Below, piece after piece: positions 1 through 6,816 of a stretch of 18,788 nt of DNA; within the stretch, counting starts at the first letter, position 1, and each line of letters opens with the position of its first letter. A program made the translations under genes and the position numbers. The stretch comes from Gaiellasilicea sp037721555 (lineage in GTDB: Bacteria; Actinomycetota; Thermoleophilia; Gaiellales; Gaiellaceae), in contig JBBJOI010000049.1 in the NCBI GenBank assembly GCA_037721555.1, positions 1 through 18,788 on the forward strand. Direction: 5' to 3'. Below the pieces are notes generated by a model, which searched no databases, had not been told where the DNA came from, and saw only the letters and a list, made by a program, of their open reading frames with translations.

Positions 1-2
1 AC

Positions 3-1421
3 GGGATCGAGCCCGGGACCGAGCAGGCGTCCCCGATCGAGACGAAGGCGGCCGAGAAGCCGCCGACGAAGAGGTCGAAGGCGCGGCGCCCGCCCGTCGC
101 GGTGGTTCCTCCCGAGGAGCCTCAGGAGAAGACTGTCGAGCATGTGCCCGACTTCGCCCAGACGCAGCCAGAGCCGCAGCCAGAGCTAGAGCCGGAGGCA
201 GAGGCGGGCGATAGGACCGCAGCAGCCGCTCCGGCGCCTGCGTTGGTCGAGTCGCCTGCGCCCGTCGAGCCGCCTGGAGCCGCCGCCCCTGAACCTCTCG
301 AGCGGCCATTTCAGCCGCCGGCGAGCCGCTTCTTCGAGACGCTGCCCGAGCAGGCACCCAGGCTCGAGTACGCGACGCCGCGCGACTCGTCCTCCTACCT
401 TGCGGTCATCCGCGTCATCGGTGTCGGCGGCGCGGGTCTGAACGCGGTCAACCGCATGATCGACGCCGGGATCTCGCAGGTCGAGTTTCTCGCCGTCAAC
501 ACGGACATGCAGCAGCTCCAACTCTCGGATGCGCCTGTGAAGATCCCCATTGGCCGCGAGTTGACGCAGGGCCTCGGCTCGGGTGCCGATCCCGACGTCG
601 GCCGTCGGGCCGCCGAGGACACCTATGACGCGCTGAAGAACGCGCTCCGCGGCTCCGACATGGTCTTTGTCACCGCGGGCGAGGGCGGCGGCACCGGGAC
701 AGGTGCCGCACCCGTCGTCGCGCGGATCGCTCGTGAGGTCGGCGCGCTCACCGTCGGCATCGTCACGACACCGTTCCGCTTCGAGGGATCACGCCGCCGA
801 GGCGCCTCCGAGGCGGGCGTCGAGGAGCTCCGTGCCGCCTGCGACACGGTGATCGTGATCCCGAACGACCGCCTGCTCGAGGTGCTCGACCGATCGACCT
901 CGATGCTCGACGCGTTCAAGATCGCCGACGACGTCCTCCGCCAGGGCGTGCAGGGCATCTGCGACCTGATCACGATGCCCGGCCTGATCAACCTCGATTT
1001 CGCCGACGTCCGCACGATCATGTCGGACGCTGGCTCCGCGCTGATGGGGATCGGGTTCGCCACCGGCGACGATCGGGCGAAGCAGGCCGCCGAGCGTGCC
1101 CTGCGCTCTCCCCTCATCGACACGGAGATCGCCGGTGCCCGCGGCATCTTGCTCTCGATCGCCGGCGGCGAGGACCTGACGCTCCTCGAGGTGAACGACG
1201 CGGCCGAGGCCGTGCGTGCGGCCGCCACCGACGAGACGAACATCATCTTCGGCGCGACGATCGACGAGCGCCTCGCCGGCCAGGTCTGGGTGACAGTCGT
1301 CGCGACTGGCCTCGGCGGTCGCGGCCGACGTGCCTCGACGCCGTCGTTCTCCCGCACGAGCGACCGATCAGCGACACGGCGCGAGGACCCGCTCGAGCCG
1401 CCGAGCTTCCTGCGCGGCTAG
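3..1421 (+). CDS. ftsZ: Cell-division protein FtsZ, 5' end outside the window
   Basis: Tubulin-like GTPase that polymerises into the Z-ring at midcell. Numbering from the GTG at 102, the GTPase core shows VGGAG at residues 108-112, the tubulin signature GGGTGTG at 195-201, and the T7 synergy loop NLDFADV at 297-303 with its acidic residues. The protein ends in EDPLEPPSFLRG, matching the conserved C-terminal peptide that binds FtsA/SepF-type partners, after a short linker. The frame stays open to the window edge, so the true start is probably upstream; GTG 102 is only the first internal candidate. About 100 residues, or 130 counting the open frame, precede the GTPase core. They are rich in Pro, Glu and Ala and look disordered, whereas FtsZ usually has about 10 residues there. 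The stop codon shares CTAG with the convergent flippase gene. The family call is very safe. Confidence 0.95.
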   Translation, partial: GIEPGTEQASPIETKAAEKPPTKRSKARRPPVAVVPPEEPQEKTVEHVPDFAQTQPEPQPELEPEAEAGDRTAAAAPAPALVESPAPVEPPGAAAPEPLERPFQPPASRFFETLPEQAPRLEYATPRDSSSYLAVIRVIGVGGAGLNAVNRMIDAGISQVEFLAVNTDMQQLQLSDAPVKIPIGRELTQGLGSGADPDVGRRAAEDTYDALKNALRGSDMVFVTAGEGGGTGTGAAPVVARIAREVGALTVGIVTTPFRFEGSRRRGASEAGVEELRAACDTVIVIPNDRLLEVLDRSTSMLDAFKIADDVLRQGVQGICDLITMPGLINLDFADVRTIMSDAGSALMGIGFATGDDRAKQAAERALRSPLIDTEIAGARGILLSIAGGEDLTLLEVNDAAEAVRAAATDETNIIFGATIDERLAGQVWVTVVATGLGGRGRRASTPSFSRTSDRSATRREDPLEPPSFLRG

Positions 1422-2461
1422 ACGAGCGGGAGAACGACGGTGGCGCCGAACGCTGCCACGAGCACGAGGCACGCTGTCGTCGCGGCAGCGGTTGCCGTCC
1501 AGCGGCGCGCACCAGGCGCCGTCGTCGCCAGGAAGAGCCCGCTGCCGATGCCGAAGGCGACGCTCGTCACCGTCTCGACGGCACTGAATGCGATCCCGGC
1601 CGAGATGGCCGTCTGCGTCGTCGCCCCGTGAGCATGGAGGGCGAAGGCGACGGCCGCGCTCGCGACGCCGATGTTTCCGGGCGTCAGCGGCAGGACTCCC
1701 GCCAGGTCGAGCGCGGGCACGACGAGCAGAGCGGCGAGCAGTGGCCGCTCGACGCCGAACGCCGCCGCGATCGCGGTCGCAGCGCCAACCCGTGCTGACG
1801 CTGCGAGCCCGATCCAGCCGACCAGTTGGGCGGCTGCGCGCGGCGACCGTGCGAGCGCCCGAAACACGTCGAGGACATGCGCGACGCGCGCATGAGGCGC
1901 TCGGTTTCGTGCGAACACGGCCACCGCGAGGGCGACGAGCACGCCGAGTGTCAGCAGCGCGAGCGGCCACACCGGCAGAACCCCGCCCACAACCGCGAAC
2001 GCCAGCAGCAACCCGAGCCAGACGGAGCGGGCGGCACCGATCGAGGCACAGACGCCGCCGGTAGTCCACAGACGCGCCTCGCCGCGCAGAACCTGGGCGA
2101 AGAGCGCGAAGCGGACAGCGCTACCGACCTTCGCGGGGAGGAAGGCGTTGACGAGCGAGCCGACCCCGTAGCGCGCGCTCGCGTCGGCGCGCGTCAGGTC
2201 ACCGCCGCAGCGGCAGAGCGCCGAGCGCCACGCACAGCCGGACGCTGCGAGCGCGGCCGCGAACGAGGAGGCCGCGAGCCAGAGCCACCCCGGGCTGATG
2301 TCCAGAAGTCCGTGAAAGGCTTCCGTCACCTGCTCGCCGAGGAGCTGCGGCATCGTCGCAAGCGCGACGAGCGCACCGACCGACGCGAGCGAGAACAGCG
2401 CGTACCTCGGGCCGAAGGCGAAGTGGAGCCTCATCTCGGGTAAACGTTCGGCACTCGACAT
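1418..2461 (-). CDS. Lysylphosphatidylglycerol synthase TM / flippase-like membrane protein (UPF0104 type)
   Basis: Integral membrane protein of 347 residues with about eight hydrophobic segments. Two signatures of the LPG-synthase transmembrane/flippase family are visible: GSLVNAFLPAKVGSAVR near residue 95 (the family's N-x-x-LPA-R/K-x-G-E/S-x-x-R loop) and LPLTPGNIGVASAA near residue 255 (the family's LP-x-TPG-G/N-x-G motif). Members move or modify lipid-linked substrates across the cytoplasmic membrane. There is no soluble aminoacyl-transferase domain, so aminoacylation of phosphatidylglycerol is not expected, and the substrate cannot be told from sequence. The ATG at 2461 is preceded by an AGGA-type ribosome binding site. 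The stop overlaps the ftsZ stop by 4 bases. It is divergent from the gamma-glutamyltranspeptidase gene, with 51 bases between. Confidence 0.82.
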   Translation of the reverse strand: MSSAERLPEMRLHFAFGPRYALFSLASVGALVALATMPQLLGEQVTEAFHGLLDISPGWLWLAASSFAAALAASGCAWRSALCRCGGDLTRADASARYGVGSLVNAFLPAKVGSAVRFALFAQVLRGEARLWTTGGVCASIGAARSVWLGLLLAFAVVGGVLPVWPLALLTLGVLVALAVAVFARNRAPHARVAHVLDVFRALARSPRAAAQLVGWIGLAASARVGAATAIAAAFGVERPLLAALLVVPALDLAGVLPLTPGNIGVASAAVAFALHAHGATTQTAISAGIAFSAVETVTSVAFGIGSGLFLATTAPGARRWTATAAATTACLVLVAAFGATVVLPLV

Positions 2462-2500
2462 CGGTTCCTGTAGGGGTTATCGCGAGCGATACCGCATGTT

Positions 2501-2506
2501 TACGCT
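2501..2506 (+). promoter_or_regulatory. Candidate -10 box, leaderless start of the ggt-like gene
   Basis: TACGCT lies 6 bases before the ATG at 2513 and no Shine-Dalgarno sequence precedes that ATG, so transcription may begin at or next to the start codon. The hexamer sits inside an imperfect dyad, CGCGAG at 2481-2486 and CTCGCG at 2507-2512, in the 51-base divergent spacer. This is inferred from spacing and consensus only. Confidence 0.4.
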
Positions 2507-2512
2507 CTCGCG

Positions 2513-3823
2513 ATGAAGGCGGCCATCGCAGCCGGGCATCCGCTCACGGCCGAAGCTGGTGCAAGCGTACTGGAGGCCGGCGGCAACGCAGTCGACGCGT
2601 GCATCACGGCCGCTCTTGCGGCCTCGGTCACCGAGGGCCCGCTGACGGGCCCGGCAGGTGGCGGCTTCCTGCTCGCGTACGTCGACCAGGAGCCGGTCCT
2701 GCTCGATTGCTTCTTCGCCGCACCGTCGAGGCCAGTCGCTGAGATGGAGGAGATCGTGGTCGACTTCGGTGACGCTTCGACGCAGGTCTTCCATGTGGGC
2801 GAGGAGTCGGTCGCGGTGCCGGGGCTCCTGGCTGGACTGGCGGAGGCGCACCGCCGCTTTGGGCAGCTGGCGTGGGAGAGGCTCGTGGAGCCGGCCCTCG
2901 AGCTTGCACGGGCGGGCGTCGAAGTGAGCGAGGAACAGGCCGTGCTGCACGTGATCCTGAGGGCGATCCTGCAGCGCGACGACGCGGGCCGCCGCATCTA
3001 CGGCACGCCGGAGCGACTCTTCACGCAGGATTACGTCGCGACGCTCGAGTCGATCCGGGATCGTGGCGCGGCAGCCGTTCTCGAGCTGCTGCCCGAGCTC
3101 GAGAGCGACCTCGCCGCCTATGCCGTCGTCGAACGCGAGCCGGTGCGGACAACGTCCTTCGGCCGCGACGTGCTCGCTACCCCTGCGCCTTCGCGCGGAG
3201 GCGGCATCGTTGCGTTGGCGCTCGAAGGCCTGGAGGGCGCCCGCTCCCTGAGCGACCGCGCCCGAGCTCTTCGGCTTGCCTACGCGAGCGCGCCCCCCGC
3301 ACGTATGGCCGGTACCACTCACATCTCCGTTGTTGACAGAAAAGGCAACGCGGCTGCGCTCTCCTCGACGTTGGGCTCCGGCTCCGGTGTCTTCCGGGGC
3401 GGCACCCAGCTGAACAACATGCTCGGCGAGCGCGACGTGATCGGCGACCGCGCGCTCCTTCCGGGCGAGCGGCTTCCGAGCATGATGTCGCCGACGCTCG
3501 TGCTCGAGGACGGCCGTCCACGACTCGCGCTCGGGAGCGCGGGCTCGGTGCGCCTCGCGGGCGCGATCGCCCTGGTCACGGACGCCGTCCTACGGGGGGT
3601 CCCGCTCGAGCAGGCGATCGACGCCCCCCGGATCCACGTCGACGGTGAACTCCTCCACCTCGAGGGAGGCACTGCCGACGAGCCGCTGCCCGGCTGGGAG
3701 GTCGTCCGCTGGGCGAACCGGAACCTCTTCTTCGGCGGCGTCTCGGCGGTCGAGCTCCGTGCCGACGGCACCTTCACCGCTGCGGGTGACCCTCGCCGCG
3801 GCGGCCATGGCATCGTCGTATGA
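2513..3823 (+). CDS. Gamma-glutamyltranspeptidase family protein, short form without signal peptide
   Basis: Ntn-hydrolase that cleaves itself and then hydrolyses or transfers gamma-glutamyl (or related amide) groups. The first 30 residues are the family N-terminus (AGHPLTAEAGASVLEAGGN and AVDA). The self-processing Thr is Thr268 in TTHISVVD, followed by the small-subunit motifs LGSGSGVF, QLNNMLGE, LPSMMSPTL and GSAGS, the last matching the GG/GS oxyanion region. It is 436 residues, against about 540-580 for typical bacterial GGT. The reduction is in the large subunit, and there is no signal peptide, so it is probably cytoplasmic. Substrate may differ from glutathione, since cephalosporin acylase-like and oxamate amidohydrolase-like relatives share these motifs. 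Its stop overlaps the acetyltransferase start as ATGA, implying translational coupling. Confidence 0.88.
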   Translation: MKAAIAAGHPLTAEAGASVLEAGGNAVDACITAALAASVTEGPLTGPAGGGFLLAYVDQEPVLLDCFFAAPSRPVAEMEEIVVDFGDASTQVFHVGEESVAVPGLLAGLAEAHRRFGQLAWERLVEPALELARAGVEVSEEQAVLHVILRAILQRDDAGRRIYGTPERLFTQDYVATLESIRDRGAAAVLELLPELESDLAAYAVVEREPVRTTSFGRDVLATPAPSRGGGIVALALEGLEGARSLSDRARALRLAYASAPPARMAGTTHISVVDRKGNAAALSSTLGSGSGVFRGGTQLNNMLGERDVIGDRALLPGERLPSMMSPTLVLEDGRPRLALGSAGSVRLAGAIALVTDAVLRGVPLEQAIDAPRIHVDGELLHLEGGTADEPLPGWEVVRWANRNLFFGGVSAVELRADGTFTAAGDPRRGGHGIVV

Positions 3824-4338
3824 GCGTCACGATCCGTCCCGCCCGCGCCGACGACGCGGCCACGCTGGTGGAGCTCGGCAGCGACGTCGGCCGAGAGGAG
3901 GGGTCGTGGCTCCTGACAACCGACGGCTGGCGCAGCGTCGCCGACGAGCGTCGTTACCTGCGCGCGCTGAAGCGCTATTCACACGCGGCTGTCTACGTCG
4001 CCGAGGACGGGGATCGGATCGTCGGTCGGCTCTCGCTCGCCCGCGACAACCATCCCGCGTGCCAGCACGTCGGTGATCTCGGCCTGATGGTGGCCGCGAG
4101 TCACCGGCGCCGCGGTATCGGCCAGACCCTCCTCGAACAGGCGGTCACATGGGCGCGCGAGGCGGGAATCCGGAAGCTCGAGCTGCACGTCTTCCCCTGG
4201 AACGAGCCCGCCATCCGCCTCTACGAGTCGTTCGGCTTCGAACGCGAGGGCCTGCGCCGCGACCACTATCGCCGTGGCGGTGAGTTCGTCGATGCGATCC
4301 TGATGGCCTACAGGCTCCCTCCCTCGGTAGCTCGCTGA
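3820..4338 (+). CDS. GNAT-family N-acetyltransferase
   Basis: Acetyl-CoA-dependent acetyltransferase of 172 residues covering a single GNAT fold. The acetyl-CoA pyrophosphate loop is RRRGIG at residues 96-101, preceded by the beta-4 strand DLGLMVAASH. The C-terminal EPAIRLYESFGFEREGLRR is the usual motif B region, and the N-terminus (VTIRPARADDAATLVEL) is typical of the family. The acceptor substrate is unknown; RimJ/RimL-like or small-molecule acceptors are possible. ATG overlaps the upstream GGT stop by 4 bases, so the two are almost certainly cotranscribed and coupled. The 3' end overlaps the convergent phosphatase-fold gene by 31 bases. Confidence 0.9.
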   Translation: MSVTIRPARADDAATLVELGSDVGREEGSWLLTTDGWRSVADERRYLRALKRYSHAAVYVAEDGDRIVGRLSLARDNHPACQHVGDLGLMVAASHRRRGIGQTLLEQAVTWAREAGIRKLELHVFPWNEPAIRLYESFGFEREGLRRDHYRRGGEFVDAILMAYRLPPSVAR

Positions 4339-4892
4339 ACAGCGGGCAGAACGCGCAATCCGCCCTTTGCCCCTCTGCTCCGGGAGACGCTGCGCGACTT
4401 CCAACTGCGCACGAACGCCTGCCCGGCCGCGGATTCAGGCGACGCCCGTCGCGGGCCACGAAGCCCGCGCCGGAAGTCGTCGAGGCTCGCCACGGGATCG
4501 CCGAAGTGGTGCCCCCATTGCGCGAGCCAGCAGCCGACCACGATGCCGGTTCGCTCGATCCCCTCGGCGCCGTGCACGTAGACGAAGCGCCCATTGCCGA
4601 GGGCGCGATCGGCGGCCACGATCGCCTCCCGGACGCCCTCAGGCGACGGGAGCTCCTCCGCCGGCATCGGCACGCGGACGTGTCGGGCGCCTGGACGAAG
4701 CAGCTGCGCGTACGGCGGCCGCTCACCCGCCTCGGTGAGATCCAGGAAGACGTCGATTCCTTCCCGGCGGAAGCCGCGAAGGCGTCGCCACGTCTCTGCC
4801 TCGTCCGCGCCCGCTGGATGCTCCCCGGCCCAGATACCGAGGAACAGCAGGTACGACTGAGGGAGAGGGCTGCCCGCGTGGTGTACCTGCAT
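4308..4892 (-). CDS. Tyrosine/dual-specificity phosphatase-fold protein lacking the catalytic Cys (putative pseudophosphatase)
   Basis: 194-residue protein matching the small bacterial dual-specificity phosphatase family throughout: GEHPAG near residue 23, an FLDLTEAGE strand near 49, the signature loop at 107-116, VVGCWLAQWG after it, and a C-terminal SPESAAGQAFVRSW. The P-loop should read HCxxGxxRTG; here it is HGAEGIERTG, with Gly108 (codon GGC, bases 4569-4571 on the minus strand) where the nucleophilic Cys belongs. Arg114 and Thr115 are kept. The upstream PxPAEELPSP segment also lacks the Asp usually found there as general acid. It is therefore predicted to bind phosphate or a phosphoprotein without hydrolysing it. 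It has weak ribosome-binding sequence and lies next to a 24-bp dyad. It could also be a recently inactivated gene. Confidence 0.78.
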   Translation of the reverse strand: MQVHHAGSPLPQSYLLFLGIWAGEHPAGADEAETWRRLRGFRREGIDVFLDLTEAGERPPYAQLLRPGARHVRVPMPAEELPSPEGVREAIVAADRALGNGRFVYVHGAEGIERTGIVVGCWLAQWGHHFGDPVASLDDFRRGLRGPRRASPESAAGQAFVRSWKSRSVSRSRGAKGGLRVLPAVQRATEGGSL

Positions 4893-4914
4893 CGCCTGTT
4901 GAGCATCGCCGGAA

Positions 4915-4938
4915 AGCTGTCACAGGTGTGTGACAGCT
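4915..4938. promoter_or_regulatory. 24-bp operator-like perfect dyad between divergent genes
   Basis: AGCTGTCACA (4915-4924) and TGTGACAGCT (4929-4938) form a perfect 10-bp inverted repeat with a 4-base centre. It lies 22 bases upstream of the phosphatase-fold ATG and 72 bases upstream of the VOC remnant. On the minus strand a TTGGCA (4942-4947) is followed 17 bases later by TGTGAC (4919-4924), so the dyad would fill the spacer and -10 of that promoter. This is the architecture expected for binding by a dimeric repressor. No regulator gene is adjacent. Confidence 0.55.
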
Positions 4939-5010
4939 CTGTGCCAACCCTGTAACTTCTGGCCGCGCCGACCATCACGGCCGCGAGCCTCACCAAGCGG
5001 AGGGAGCCTC

Positions 5011-5190
5011 ATGCCCGAGTTCACGTCCTACGCCAGCGGCACGCCCTGCTGGATCGACATCACGAGCCCCGAACTCGACCGTAGCGTCTCGTTCTACTCC
5101 GACCTCTTCGGCTGGGAGGCCGAGCAGGATCCGCGACCCGAAGTCGTCCAGGATCCGGTCGGAGCCGTGTTCGGGGTCGTCGCAGACTGA
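5011..5190 (+). pseudogene. VOC (glyoxalase-fold) gene with a large internal deletion
   Basis: 59-codon remnant with a good ribosome binding site (GGAGGGAG-type, before ATG 5011). Codons 1-44 are the usual N-terminus of a two-domain VOC protein (GTPCWIDITSPELDRSVSFY, then FGWEAEQDPRPE), clearly related to the intact VOC gene at 6817-7587. The last 15 codons, DPVGAVFGVVAD, resemble the C-terminal end of such proteins. The roughly 200 residues between, including most metal- and substrate-binding positions of both domains, are absent. The frame was kept, so a short peptide could be made but it cannot fold as a VOC domain. Two copies of CAGGATCCG (5125-5133 and 5149-5157) flank the junction region. 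It ends 25 bases before the MazE-like gene. Confidence 0.72.
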
Positions 5191-5202
5191 TATCAATCAG
5201 GT

Positions 5203-5208
5203 TATACT
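5203..5208 (+). promoter_or_regulatory. Candidate -10 box, leaderless start of the antitoxin-toxin operon
   Basis: TATACT ends 7 bases before the ATG at 5216 and no Shine-Dalgarno is present, so the transcript probably begins at the start codon. Two palindromes surround it, TGATATCA (5188-5195) and TACCGGTA (5209-5216). The second covers the predicted start point and is a plausible autoregulatory operator for the antitoxin. Confidence 0.55.
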
Positions 5209-5215
5209 TACCGGT

Positions 5216-5464
5216 ATGACCGGACGGGTAGGACCCAAGGGGCAGGTCGTGATCCCGAAGCCGATCCGCGACCGCCTCGGTCTCAGCCCGGGCGACGAGG
5301 TCGTGTTCATCCCGGAGCCGGGAGGTGTCCGCATCGAGCCGGCGGTGGACGTCGCTGCGCTCGCGGGCGCGTTCTCCGAGTACCCGCTGGTGGACGATCT
5401 CGAGGCCGACCACCGGCGTGAGCTCGAGCAGGACACCATCCGCGAGCATGGACTCGGACGCTGA
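5216..5464 (+). CDS. MazE/AbrB-type (SpoVT-AbrB) antitoxin
   Basis: 82-residue DNA-binding antitoxin. Residues 3-45 form a swapped-hairpin AbrB domain (GRVGPKGQVVIPKPIRDRLG, then LSPGDEVVFI), which dimerises on operator DNA. The acidic C-terminal tail (DDLEADHRREL...) is the type of segment that wraps the partner toxin. It directly precedes a PIN-domain toxin whose reading frame begins within the antitoxin stop codon, the normal antitoxin-first order. Autorepression through the palindromes at its start is likely. This pairing of AbrB-fold antitoxin with VapC-fold toxin is well known in actinobacteria and archaea. Confidence 0.88.
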   Translation: MTGRVGPKGQVVIPKPIRDRLGLSPGDEVVFIPEPGGVRIEPAVDVAALAGAFSEYPLVDDLEADHRRELEQDTIREHGLGR

Positions 5465-5847
5465 CCGCCTGCCTCGACGCCTGGGCGATGCTGGAGTGGC
5501 TCCACGGCGGCGAGCCTGCGCGCACGCGCGTTCTGCAGTTGCTCGAGCGGGAGCGGCCGTTGATGAGCTGGATCAACCTCGGCGAGGTCGCCTACGTGCT
5601 CGAGCGCCGGGCCGGCGCCGAACGCGCGGCCGAGACGATCGCACGGCTGCGCGGCCGGCTGAAGCTCGACTCGCCCTCGCCGGAGCGTGTTCTCGAGGCT
5701 GCGGCGCTGAAGGCCTCGCACGCAGTCAGCTACGCCGACGCCTTCGCGGTGGCGACGGCGAAAGCGCACGGCGCGGTGCTCGTGACCGGTGATCCCGAGA
5801 TCCTTGCCGGCGACCCCTCGTGGCAGACCGAAGACCTGCGGGGGTAG
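5461..5847 (+). CDS. VapC-family PIN-domain toxin (probable CTG start)
   Basis: PIN-fold ribonuclease toxin, 128 residues from CTG 5461. The four acidic metal ligands are visible: Asp6 in CLDAWAMLEW, Glu in NLGEVAYVLER, Asp in SYADAFAVATA and Asp in VTGDPEIL. The first ATG in frame (5488) lies after the first catalytic Asp and would remove it. Back to the in-frame stop at 5419 there is no ATG, GTG or TTG, only CTG at 5461, whose bases overlap the antitoxin TGA as CTGA. I therefore propose CTG initiation coupled to antitoxin translation. The product would cleave specific tRNA or rRNA when free of antitoxin. The stop TAG at 5845 is followed in the same frame by the transporter gene. Confidence 0.82.
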   Translation: MTACLDAWAMLEWLHGGEPARTRVLQLLERERPLMSWINLGEVAYVLERRAGAERAAETIARLRGRLKLDSPSPERVLEAAALKASHAVSYADAFAVATAKAHGAVLVTGDPEILAGDPSWQTEDLRG

Positions 5848-5850
5848 GAG

Positions 5851-6708
5851 CTGATCGACCGGCCGGCGCTCGGCGCCTTCGTCGGGGCCGTTGTCTTCGG
5901 CGGCTCGAACTTCGTCGGCGTCCGCTACAGCAACCGCGAGCTCGACCCACTGTGGGGCGCCTGCCTCCGCTTCGGGCTCGCCGCCCTCGTCTTCGGCCTG
6001 CTCTGCGCGGCCCTGCGCCTACGGCTTCCGCGGGGACGCACGCTCGCGCTCGTCCTCGCCTACGGGCTGCTCGGCTTCGCGGGCGCCTACGGCTGCCTCT
6101 ATTGGGCCCTCCAGGAGGTGCCGGCGGGAATCGGCGCCGTCGTGCTGGCGGTCGGGCCGCTGCTCACGCTCCTGCTCGCCGTCGCGCACCGGCTGGAGCA
6201 CCTGAACCGACGAGGGCTCCTGGGCGCCCTCACGGCGTTCGCCGGATCGGTGCTGATCTTCTTCCAGCCCGACGCGACCTCCTTCGGCGTCGGCTCGCTC
6301 GTCGTCCTCGGCGTCGCCGCCCTGTGCGCTTCGGAGGCTGTCGTCCTGTCGAAGAACGTCGGCCGGCAGCACCCGCTGGCGATGAACTTCGTCGCCATGA
6401 CGGCCGGCGCCGCCGTCCTTTTCGTGGCATCGGCAGTGGCGGGGGAGAGCCTGTCGCTCCCGAGGGAGGGCAAGACGCAGCTGGCGCTCGTCTACCTCGT
6501 CGCCGGAACTGTGGGCCTCTTCATCTGCGTCCTCGTCGTCGTCCAGCGCTGGACGGCCTCCTCGACCGCGTACATCTTCGTGCTGATGCCGATCGTGGCC
6601 GTCGCGCTCGGTGCGCTCGTGGCCGACGAGGAGATCACGGCGACGACGCTCGCGGGCGGCGCGGTCGTCTGCGCCGGCGTCTACGTCGGCGCCCTGGCGA
6701 GGCGGTAG
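5851..6708 (+). CDS. EamA/DMT-family transporter (probable CTG start)
   Basis: Drug/metabolite-superfamily permease of about 285 residues with roughly ten transmembrane segments in two EamA repeats, the family's normal length. The N-terminal repeat begins PALGAFVGAVVFGGSNFVG and contains GAYGCLYWALQEVPAGIGAVV. The C-terminal repeat ends with AYIFVLMPIVAVALGAL and EEITATTLAGGAVVCAGVYV, the usual glycine-rich last helices. No ATG, GTG or TTG occurs in frame between the vapC stop and GTG 6118. Starting at 6118 would delete about three helices, so CTG 5851, three bases after the vapC stop, is preferred; frameshift or read-through from vapC cannot be excluded. Substrate is unknown. It is probably cotranscribed with the toxin pair by position only. 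Confidence 0.78.
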   Translation: MIDRPALGAFVGAVVFGGSNFVGVRYSNRELDPLWGACLRFGLAALVFGLLCAALRLRLPRGRTLALVLAYGLLGFAGAYGCLYWALQEVPAGIGAVVLAVGPLLTLLLAVAHRLEHLNRRGLLGALTAFAGSVLIFFQPDATSFGVGSLVVLGVAALCASEAVVLSKNVGRQHPLAMNFVAMTAGAAVLFVASAVAGESLSLPREGKTQLALVYLVAGTVGLFICVLVVVQRWTASSTAYIFVLMPIVAVALGALVADEEITATTLAGGAVVCAGVYVGALARR

Positions 6709-6816
6709 GCCGGGGCGGCGGGGTGGGGGGCGGCGGTGGGGGCGGGGGCCGCGCGGGGGGGGGGGGGGGGGGGGGGGCCGGGGGGGGCGCCCCCCCCCCC
6801 ACGACTAGGAGGGGCC
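6709..6816. repeat. G/C homopolymer-rich low-complexity stretch
   Basis: About 108 bases between two converging stops, nearly all G or C, including 23 consecutive G (6755-6777), 8 G (6780-6787) and 11 C (6790-6800). The last two runs could pair as a GC-only hairpin. It could be a bidirectional terminator or a G-quadruplex region, but a run like this is also what short-read sequencers and assemblers produce erroneously. The link between the transporter and the VOC gene should be treated with caution. Confidence 0.7.
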
